From Nitrososphaerota archaeon (GTDB lineage Archaea > Thermoproteota > Nitrososphaeria > Nitrososphaerales > Gagatemarchaeaceae), in NCBI GenBank assembly GCA_005877365.1, contig VBPP01000155.1, forward strand, positions 1 through 5,090: DNA of 5,090 bases. The letters are read 5' to 3'. This document shows, piece by piece, positions 1-4,263 of the stretch. The position numbers were made by a program, and so were the translations under genes. The notes under the pieces were generated by a model. It ran no database searches and was not told the DNA's origin. It worked only from the letters and a program-made list of their open reading frames with translations. The first letter of the stretch is position 1, and each line of letters opens with the position of its first letter.

Positions 1-901
1 CCACTGGAATCCCTTCGCACTTCGCCTTATACTCGATCTGTCTCTGGAGCTCGTAGAAGCTCCATGAGTTGAGTCTAGATCTGTATTCGTTGCCCTGTCC
101 GTTCCCCTTTCGGTAGAGTCTGCGGATTCCTCTGATGTTCTCCATCACGATGCCGAACCTCTTCTCCTTCGCCCGCCTGACTATCGAGGCGGAGACGTTG
201 TGGAGGATCCAGCCTACTCTGTTTCGCTGAATCCTTCCGTACTTTCCGTAGAGGACACGTCTGACTCTCGCGTCGTTTCGCTTGAAGTGACTCTTCGTCT
301 CCCTGCATCTGGCCCTTATCTCCGTTGCCCTGCTGAGGTCGTGGCGTAGGATGTTCCCATTCGAGTCCGCAGTTGTGACGTTGTCGAGATTGCGGTCGAT
401 TCCAATCGACCCGACGGGGTCAATCTCCGCGATTTCCTTTGAGTAGCTGATGCTGAGACCGTTTGCGGTGAGTGTCAGAGACCTTGGGGTGTGACCAGAG
501 ATAGTGCACAGTGTATGGTCGTTCAGGACGATGAAGGCGTATTCTCCATTTCTAATCGGCAGCCTTACGAGACGGTGGACGACCCGGAAACCGTAGCAAT
601 CCGTGAGCGAGGGTCTGGTGACGTAGGGAACCTTTGCACTCCGACCCCTCTTCTTCAGTTCCTTCCGATAGTTCCGCAGTATCCCTGCGGCCCTGCTTAT
701 AGCTGTGAGGCGATAGCATGTCGGAACGTCGTAGGCGGAGAGCTGGCGGTACGCTTTTACCGAGAGCGACTTCATCGAGGTCAGATTCTCCTTGAGCCCT
801 ATCCTGATGCAGTCGTTCACCATGCAGCGGAAATCCTCGAGAAGAGAGAGGACTTCCTCGGTCGGGTGATAGTTCTGCCTGACTGCCTTAACGGCTTGCA
901 A
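1..901 (-). CDS. tnpB: TnpB-type RNA-guided nuclease / IS200-IS605 OrfB transposase, 3' end cut by window edge
   Basis: The minus strand is open without a stop from 901 to the left edge (300 codons); a stop lies upstream in frame (TAG, 922-924). The TTG at 901 is the first plausible start and sits about 28 nt from a TATA-like element; the next candidate, an ATG at codon 27, would cut into the N-terminal helical region. The N-terminal part (about 1-160) resembles archaeal OrfB/TnpB proteins, with FRCMVND near 24-30. RuvC-I is GIDRNLDNVTTAD, with catalytic Asp about 169. A basic helical stretch follows (about 200-248), then RuvC-II in IVMENIRGIRRLYRKGN with Glu about 254, and the NSWSFYELQRQIEYKA segment typical just before the zinc ribbon. 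The CxxC zinc ribbon and the third RuvC acidic residue must lie off the window. The family is known to cut DNA guided by an omegaRNA encoded around the 3' end of the gene, which is also outside. No tnpA is visible. The visible part looks intact. Confidence 0.9.
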   Translation of the reverse strand, partial: MQAVKAVRQNYHPTEEVLSLLEDFRCMVNDCIRIGLKENLTSMKSLSVKAYRQLSAYDVPTCYRLTAISRAAGILRNYRKELKKRGRSAKVPYVTRPSLTDCYGFRVVHRLVRLPIRNGEYAFIVLNDHTLCTISGHTPRSLTLTANGLSISYSKEIAEIDPVGSIGIDRNLDNVTTADSNGNILRHDLSRATEIRARCRETKSHFKRNDARVRRVLYGKYGRIQRNRVGWILHNVSASIVRRAKEKRFGIVMENIRGIRRLYRKGNGQGNEYRSRLNSWSFYELQRQIEYKAKCEGIPV

Positions 902-924
902 GGCATCTGAGAATTCGGGCTAAG

Positions 925-932
925 CCTTTAAG
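925..932 (-). promoter_or_regulatory. TATA-like element for tnpB
   Basis: On the minus strand the sequence reads CTTAAAGG. Its centre is about 28 nt from the TTG at 901, which suits a transcript starting at or next to the start codon. No Shine-Dalgarno motif is visible before the TTG. The assignment is inference from spacing and AT-richness. Confidence 0.45.
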
Positions 933-975
933 CACCCATGCCCTGAAGAATATCAGAACCGCCCTCACGCAAGGC

Positions 976-983
976 AATTATAA
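976..983 (+). promoter_or_regulatory. TATA box for the aminotransferase-RPA operon
   Basis: AATTATAA is the only AT-rich octamer in this GC-rich stretch. It lies about 30 nt before the TTG at 1010, predicting a transcription start around 1005 and an essentially leaderless mRNA. No purine-rich ribosome binding site precedes the TTG. Confidence 0.5.
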
Positions 984-1009
984 CCGACGGCAACCGTCGT
1001 CAGACTTGG

Positions 1010-2365
1010 TTGAAGCGGAAATTCGCTAAGGTCGTTACCAAGCTGCCCGGTAGGAAGGCGGCCGCCGTCGTTCGTGACACCTCCAAGTACCTCTCTCCCT
1101 CCATCTCGAGATACTATCCTCTGGTTGTCGATTCCGCGCACGGTTCGGTAGTTAGGGACGTCGACGGAAACCAGTTTCTCGACTTCACGTCTGGAATCGC
1201 GGTCCTCAACACGGGTTCCACTCACGAGAGGGTGGTCGAGGCTGCCAAGGGGCAGCTCGAGAAGTTTCTGCACTTCTCCTACACGGACTTCTACTATGAG
1301 AACCTCGTAAAGCTCGCAGAGAAGATCGTCGAGAGAGTTCCCGGCGACTTCGAGAAGATGGTCTACTTCGGGAATAGTGGTACCGAGGCGAACGAGGCCG
1401 CGATGAAACTGGCACGAAACTACACTCGAAGGACGCTCTTCCTCGCTCACGGAGGGGCCTTCCACGGGAGAACGATGGGGGCCCTGAGCCTGACCGCCAG
1501 CAAGCCGATTCAGCGTGAAGGCGCCTTCCCACTGCTCTCCGAGACTGTCCACTTTCCGTTTCCATACTGCTATCGATGCCCATGGAAGCAGACTTTCCCC
1601 GAGTGCGACTACTACTGCATCGACTTCTTCAAGGAGCAGTATCTAGAGCAGTTCGTTCCGGTCAAGGAGGTGGCAGCCTTCGTCTATGAACCGATCGCGG
1701 GAGAGGGAGGATACGTGATGCCGCCTCCAGAGTATTACAAGCGGATGGAGTTCCTGCGGAAGGAAGGGGTGCTCTTCGTGGCGGACGAGATCCAGACAGG
1801 TATGGGTCGGACGGGGAAGTTCCTCGCTTCGGAGCATTTCGGCGTCACTCCCGACGTAATCAGCATCGCCAAGGGCATAGCCTCGGGCCTCCCGTTGAGC
1901 GCGACGGTAGCGAAGGCTGAAATCATGCGTAGCTGGAAGCCGGGTCAGCATGCCTCGACGTTCGGCGCCAACCCCGTCGCCGTGGAGGCCGCTCTTGCGA
2001 CATTGGAGGTAATGAACTCTGAGAGATTATTAGAGAATGCTACCAGAATGGGGAGGGTCGCGATGAAGAGGCTGCTTGAGATGAAGGATAAGCATGAGAT
2101 AATCGGGGATGTAAGGGGGCTCGGACTGTTCATAGGCGTTGAAATCGTCAAAGACAAAAAGACGAAGGAACGCGGCGAGGAGGAAGCGCATCACATATTA
2201 GAGGAATGCTTTCACAGTGGCCTCCTGGTCATCAGTGCTGGCAGGAATACGTTGAGGGTGATTCCACCGCTAAACATAACGCGCGAAGAACTGGATGAAG
2301 GACTCGAGATACTCGAGGAGGCGGTGGCGAAGGTCGACCGCCTTCGAAGGTCACGGAGAGAGTAG
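1010..2365 (+). CDS. PLP-dependent class III aminotransferase (4-aminobutyrate/acetylornithine aminotransferase family)
   Basis: This 451-residue protein is full length for fold-type I class III aminotransferases (usually 400-450), which move an amino group between an amine or amino acid and a 2-oxo acid using pyridoxal phosphate in the cytoplasm. Visible motifs in order are DFTSGIAVLNTGSTHE (58-73), phosphate-binding GNSGTEANEAAMKLAR (121-136), AFHGRTMGALS (150-160), YEPIAGEGG (226-234), VADEIQTGMGRTG (257-269) with Asp259 for the PLP ring nitrogen, SIAKG with Schiff-base Lys288, STFGANPVA (316-324) and LRVIPPL with the likely carboxylate-binding Arg416. A cysteine cluster (C187, C190, C199, C203) sits in an insert also known in some archaeal homologues. 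The TTG start is chosen because no ATG or GTG occurs before the conserved region and a TATA box lies 30 nt upstream. The RPA gene follows after 3 nt. Substrate cannot be fixed: GABA, ornithine or acetylornithine transamination, or amino acid racemisation as in related archaeal enzymes, are all possible. Confidence 0.93.
   Translation: MKRKFAKVVTKLPGRKAAAVVRDTSKYLSPSISRYYPLVVDSAHGSVVRDVDGNQFLDFTSGIAVLNTGSTHERVVEAAKGQLEKFLHFSYTDFYYENLVKLAEKIVERVPGDFEKMVYFGNSGTEANEAAMKLARNYTRRTLFLAHGGAFHGRTMGALSLTASKPIQREGAFPLLSETVHFPFPYCYRCPWKQTFPECDYYCIDFFKEQYLEQFVPVKEVAAFVYEPIAGEGGYVMPPPEYYKRMEFLRKEGVLFVADEIQTGMGRTGKFLASEHFGVTPDVISIAKGIASGLPLSATVAKAEIMRSWKPGQHASTFGANPVAVEAALATLEVMNSERLLENATRMGRVAMKRLLEMKDKHEIIGDVRGLGLFIGVEIVKDKKTKERGEEEAHHILEECFHSGLLVISAGRNTLRVIPPLNITREELDEGLEILEEAVAKVDRLRRSRRE
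2355..2358 (+). promoter_or_regulatory. Shine-Dalgarno motif for RPA
   Basis: GGAG lies 10 nt before the ATG at 2369, inside the last codons of the aminotransferase gene. It supports translation of RPA as the internal gene of an operon, unlike the apparently leaderless first gene. Confidence 0.5.
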
Positions 2366-2368
2366 AAG

Positions 2369-3346
2369 ATGTACGACTTCGACAGCCTTGTTGAGGAAGT
2401 GCTGAAGAACAAGCCAGAACTGAGTAGAAATAGCCTCATGGAGCAGATAGAAGAGAAGAAGAACAAGGTGGGTTCGGGCTATCTGACAGACCAAGGCGCG
2501 CTCTTCCTGATAGCTGGAGAGCTCGGGGTGCGTTTAGAGCGCATCACTTCGACGGACCTTGGACTGAAGGACCTCTACGTAGGTGCCAACGACATAACCG
2601 TCGTGGCGCGTGTCTTCGCGATATATCCCACCAACGAGTATGAAAGGAAGGATGGCAGTGGGAAGGGTAGGTACAGACGAATCGGCCTCTTTGACTCCGG
2701 TAACGTCGTCCGACTGACGCTCTGGGACGACAGGGTGGAAGATATCGATAAGTCTGGAATCACGCTCGACTCTCCCGTGAGGGTGGTCAGCGGGTACGTC
2801 AGGCAGGGGTTCGACGGCAAACCGGACCTCAGTCTCGGGAAGAGGGGAAGAATCGAGAAGATCGAGGATATGGAGCTATCGAGCAAGCTGGAACGCATGG
2901 AAAAGGTGGTGAGAACGCTTGGCAACCTGGATGAGGACAAGCAGATTGTCGCTCTGGACGTGAGTCTGGCTTCAGAGGCTAGGCGGTCCGACTTCGTCAG
3001 GGCCGACGGCTCTCCGGGTTCCTTACTTCAGTTCAGGGTTTCAGACGGAAAGGAGAAGGGGAGGGAGGAACGAGTCGTGATCTGGAGTCCGTCCATCCCA
3101 ACACCAAGCTTCAAACTCGGCCAGAGAATCAGGGTCACCAACCTCAAAGTGAGGAAATCTTCTCAGGGGGAGCCCGAGCTCCACGGAGACGCGGGCAGCG
3201 TCGCACCAGCTGGAGCTGGTGGAGGATGCGGCGGGGCGCGCTACGTCGGTGAAGCCAGGAGACGTCGTCCGCGTCGTTCCAGACGAAGACTTGAAGGAGA
3301 AGCTGGTCTGTCGGAGAAGCGGTTCCGTCGAAATCTCACAGGGTGA
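2369..3346 (+). CDS. rpa: Replication protein A large-subunit-like ssDNA-binding protein, N-terminal part (OB1-OB2), frameshifted
   Basis: Archaeal RPA binds single-stranded DNA in replication, repair and recombination. The N-terminal helical region (1-60) carries EEKKNKVGSGYLTDQGALFL (29-48), a signature of Thaumarchaeota-type RPA. OB-fold 1 spans about 70-165 (NDITVVARVFAIYP, VVRLTLWDD, SPVRVVSGYVR). OB-fold 2 spans about 188-278 (KQIVALDVSL, ERVVIWS, GQRIRVTNLKVRKSSQGEPE, LHGDAGS). After Ser277-Val278 the reading becomes GAGGGCGG and then a run of arginine-rich residues (RRRRPRRSRRR) unlike any RPA; this is the other frame of the same gene. The true continuation is in the +1 frame from about 3204. 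Joined, the two parts give a 437-residue protein with three OB folds. The gene starts at an ATG 3 nt after the aminotransferase stop, with GGAG 10 nt upstream. A sequencing error, a recent mutation and, less likely, recoding could explain the break. The real N-terminal part ends near 3202, not 3346. Confidence 0.88.
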   Translation: MYDFDSLVEEVLKNKPELSRNSLMEQIEEKKNKVGSGYLTDQGALFLIAGELGVRLERITSTDLGLKDLYVGANDITVVARVFAIYPTNEYERKDGSGKGRYRRIGLFDSGNVVRLTLWDDRVEDIDKSGITLDSPVRVVSGYVRQGFDGKPDLSLGKRGRIEKIEDMELSSKLERMEKVVRTLGNLDEDKQIVALDVSLASEARRSDFVRADGSPGSLLQFRVSDGKEKGREERVVIWSPSIPTPSFKLGQRIRVTNLKVRKSSQGEPELHGDAGSVAPAGAGGGCGGARYVGEARRRRPRRSRRRLEGEAGLSEKRFRRNLTG

Positions 3347-3683
3347 TGCCATGCCCCAGTTGGAGGCCCTGGGCGTGAAGATAGACGCCTTGAAGAGTTG
3401 CGCGTGGCCTGTCCTGGTGGAGAGCATAGCCCTCTCGAGGGGCGCGGTGCAGGAGGTCCACCTGAAGGACGGGTCTGTCGTCAAGAAGGGAGAAATCGTG
3501 ATTGGTGACGATACGGCTGAAGTGAAGCTCATCGCGTGGCGAGAGCAGGCCGGGAAGGTCATGAGCATCGAGCCGGGGGAGAGGGTGCGGGTGGTAGGGG
3601 CAAAGCCGCAGATATCGCAGATGGGAATTCTGACACTTCAAGCGTCTAGTTTTACGAGGATCGAAAGACTCCGGGGTCGCTGA
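3219..3683 (+). CDS. rpa: Replication protein A, C-terminal part (OB3), separated by frameshift
   Basis: This frame continues the RPA protein. Coding sense begins upstream of the nominal GTG at 3219: from 3204 it reads HQLELVEDAAGRATSVKPGD, the natural continuation of LHGDAGSV in the other frame. A linker with VKPGDVVRVV (about 294-303 of the joined protein) leads to OB-fold 3, about 347-431, with LKDGSVVKKGEIVIGDDTAE, VKLIAWREQAG and SIEPGERVRVVGAKP, a pattern typical of RPA-type OB folds. No CxxC zinc finger is present, in contrast to many euryarchaeal RPAs. An independent gene starting at GTG 3219 is unlikely: the start would fall inside a conserved stretch and would overlap the first part by 128 nt. 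The stop is TGA at 3681-3683, 12 nt short of a convergent small gene. Confidence 0.85.
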   Translation: MEDAAGRATSVKPGDVVRVVPDEDLKEKLVCRRSGSVEISQGDAMPQLEALGVKIDALKSCAWPVLVESIALSRGAVQEVHLKDGSVVKKGEIVIGDDTAEVKLIAWREQAGKVMSIEPGERVRVVGAKPQISQMGILTLQASSFTRIERLRGR

Positions 3684-3695
3684 AGCTGCTCCAGG

Positions 3696-3827
3696 CTAGG
3701 TCTTCGAACGGCGGAGGGCTTCGTACTCGTAGACGAAGACGACGATGATCGCTAGCACGAAGAGCGTGATCATCAAGCTGGCGAGGAAGTCGTAATAGCT
3801 GGTAGAGCTCAGGAACGAAGGGAGCAA
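3696..3827 (-). CDS. Small single-span membrane protein, 43 aa, function unknown
   Basis: On the minus strand, TTG at 3827 opens a 43-codon frame ending in TAG (3696-3698). The protein has a polar N-terminus (PSFLSSTSYYDF), one long hydrophobic stretch (ASLMITLFVLAIIVVFV, about residues 16-32) and a short charged tail (YEYEALRRSKT). The basic C-terminus suggests the tail is cytoplasmic. The frame is closed by a TGA two codons before the TTG, so TTG is the longest possible start. A TATA-like ATAATAA element lies 29 nt upstream, the same geometry as the other TTG genes here. An alternative frame from ATG 3837, preceded by GGAGGG, gives a 61-residue basic, non-membrane peptide running into the RPA gene and looks like a shadow. 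The gene lies 44 nt after tRNA-Met on the same strand and converges with RPA. No family is recognised; a chance hydrophobic frame cannot be excluded. Confidence 0.5.
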   Translation of the reverse strand: MLPSFLSSTSYYDFLASLMITLFVLAIIVVFVYEYEALRRSKT

Positions 3828-3852
3828 TCCCTTTCATTTGCCCTCCGATTGG

Positions 3853-3859
3853 ATAATAA
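3853..3859 (-). promoter_or_regulatory. TATA-like element for the 43-aa membrane protein
   Basis: The minus strand reads TTATTAT, centred 29 nt before the TTG at 3827. It lies just past the 3' end of tRNA-Met, so the small gene could have its own transcript instead of relying on tRNA read-through. Confidence 0.35.
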
Positions 3860-3906
3860 GCGTTCCGAAAGTGCCGGGGGCGGGATTCGAGCCCGCGACC
3901 ACCAGG

Positions 3907-3945
3907 GATCCGCCTAATCCTCTCCGGATTCCACCTAGCTTGGGA
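3907..3945 (-). other. Putative tRNA-Met intron 2 (about 39 nt, near canonical position 37/38)
   Basis: This segment lies between the CTCATAA loop and the 3' half of the anticodon stem, at or next to the canonical archaeal intron position. Inside is the hairpin AATCC-GGAGA-GGATT. It also carries CCAAGCTA, the exact complement of TAGCTTGG in the D arm of the same transcript. Splice sites are uncertain by one or two nucleotides. Confidence 0.6.
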
Positions 3946-3952
3946 TTATGAG

Positions 3953-3972
3953 TTTCGCTCACGATGAGCGTG
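3953..3972 (-). other. Putative tRNA-Met intron 1 (about 20 nt, upstream of the anticodon)
   Basis: This segment lies between the 5' half of the anticodon stem and the CTCATAA loop. It contains a perfect 6-bp hairpin, CGCTCA-TCG-TGAGCG. An intron here would be non-canonical, near position 31/32. Boundaries may shift by one or two nucleotides. Confidence 0.5.
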
Positions 3973-4013
3973 CCCGGCGCAATAACCAAGCTATGCTACC
4001 CCGGCAACATGCG

Positions 4014-4027
4014 CTCACCTCGGTGAG
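4014..4027. repeat. Inverted repeat in the tRNA-Met leader
   Basis: CTCACC and GGTGAG are separated by TC. The repeat sits between the shared TATA box and the tRNA-Met 5' end. It could be a hairpin in the 5' leader that RNase P removes, or a protein site; nothing in the sequence decides. Confidence 0.4.
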
Positions 4028-4037
4028 TTGAAAGATG

Positions 4038-4043
4038 TTTAAA
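4038..4043. promoter_or_regulatory. Palindromic TATA box shared by the two divergent tRNA genes
   Basis: TTTAAA reads the same on both strands. Its centre is about 30 nt from the tRNA-Thr 5' end (4071, plus) and about 35 nt from the tRNA-Met 5' end (4005, minus). Both distances allow a transcription start with a leader of roughly 5-10 nt. No other TATA-like hexamer lies between the two genes. Confidence 0.6.
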
Positions 4044-4070
4044 GCATCACCAATTCTGGACGTTCCGAAC

Positions 4071-4147
4071 GCCTCGGTAGCTCAGTTGGTTAGAGCGTTG
4101 CCTTGGTAAGGCAAAGGTCGTGAGTTCAAATCCCACCCGAGGCTCCA
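4071..4147 (+). tRNA. tRNA-Thr (GGT)
   Basis: The cloverleaf is complete and uninterrupted. Acceptor GCCTCGG pairs with CCGAGGC (4137-4143); D arm GCTC-AGTTGGTTA-GAGC; anticodon stem TTGCC/GGCAA with loop TTGGTAA, giving anticodon GGT (4105-4107) for threonine codon ACC (and ACU by wobble). The T arm is GTGAG-TTCAAAT-CCCAC with an A-C mismatch at the 52-62 pair. The discriminator is T, as is usual for archaeal tRNA-Thr, and CCA is encoded (4145-4147), unlike the neighbouring tRNA-Met. Confidence 0.95.
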
Positions 4148-4167
4148 CTTGCTTGCGAGTGGTTTTT
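4145..4167 (+). terminator. Hairpin plus T5 terminator after tRNA-Thr
   Basis: CCACTTGC (4145-4152) pairs with GCGAGTGG (4155-4162) through eight pairs, one of them T-G, across a 2-nt loop, followed by TTTTT (4163-4167). The stem includes the tRNA's own CCA. In archaea the T-tract alone can end transcription, so the hairpin may instead matter for 3' processing. Confidence 0.6.
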
Positions 4168-4263
4168 CGACTTGTGATAAAGCGGGTCCCGTGAATAAGG
4201 CAGCAAGAGCACGCTACAACCAGAATTAGCAGGAGTGTTGCAGCGAAGCAGTCCTGTAACTGA
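4168..4263. other. Intergenic spacer with no recognised feature
   Basis: This stretch lies between the tRNA-Thr terminator and the stop codon of the convergent surface-protein gene. I see no convincing ORF, RNA gene or repeat in it. Confidence 0.5.

Larger units (their letters stand above)
3872..4005 (-). tRNA. Elongator tRNA-Met (CAT), interrupted, probably by two introns
   Basis: The minus strand gives acceptor GCCGGGG (4005-3999) pairing with CCCCGGC (3879-3873) and discriminator A (3872); CCA is not encoded. The D arm has A14, GG and A21; the T arm is GCGGG-CTCGAAT-CCCGC (3896-3880). The anticodon stem is CCGGG (3977-3973) with CCTGG (3906-3902), one G-T pair. Between its halves are 66 nt. 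The only segment forming a standard loop with U33 is CTCATAA (3952-3946), giving anticodon CAT (3950-3948). That leaves about 20 nt before it (3972-3953) and 39 nt after it (3945-3907) as introns, and a 75-nt mature tRNA. Removing one contiguous 59-nt block cannot give a loop with T at position 33. G1-C72 and GCCGGGG fit elongator Met, not the initiator (A1-U72). Exact splice sites are uncertain because I could not draw perfect bulge-helix-bulge motifs. tRNA-Ile2 (CAT, modified) is the main alternative. Confidence 0.85.

Noticed and set aside
491..910. Plus-strand 139-codon frame from GTG 491
   Set aside because: It is antisense to tnpB, whose frame carries the RuvC and N-terminal motifs.
965..1552. 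Long minus-strand frame of 195 codons and others opposite the aminotransferase
   Set aside because: They are shadows of a GC-rich gene; all known motifs lie in the plus frame.
3166..3170. GGGGG run as the site of the RPA indel
   Set aside because: The sense after it (GEPELHGDAGSV) is still good RPA sequence in the first frame, so the break must be downstream.
3041..3568. Minus-strand 175-codon frame across the RPA break
   Set aside because: It has low-complexity Ser/Thr/Arg composition and lies opposite clear OB-fold sense on both sides of the frameshift.
3652..3837. 61-codon minus frame with GGAGGG before ATG 3837
   Set aside because: The peptide is basic, lacks protein-like pattern and runs into the RPA 3' end; the membrane-protein frame is more convincing, though the ribosome-binding-like motif is noted.
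4174..4263. Possible C/D box RNA (GTGATAA ... CTGA)
   Set aside because: The C box has a mismatch, the spacing of about 88 nt is too long for an archaeal C/D RNA, and no clear internal D'/C' boxes are seen.
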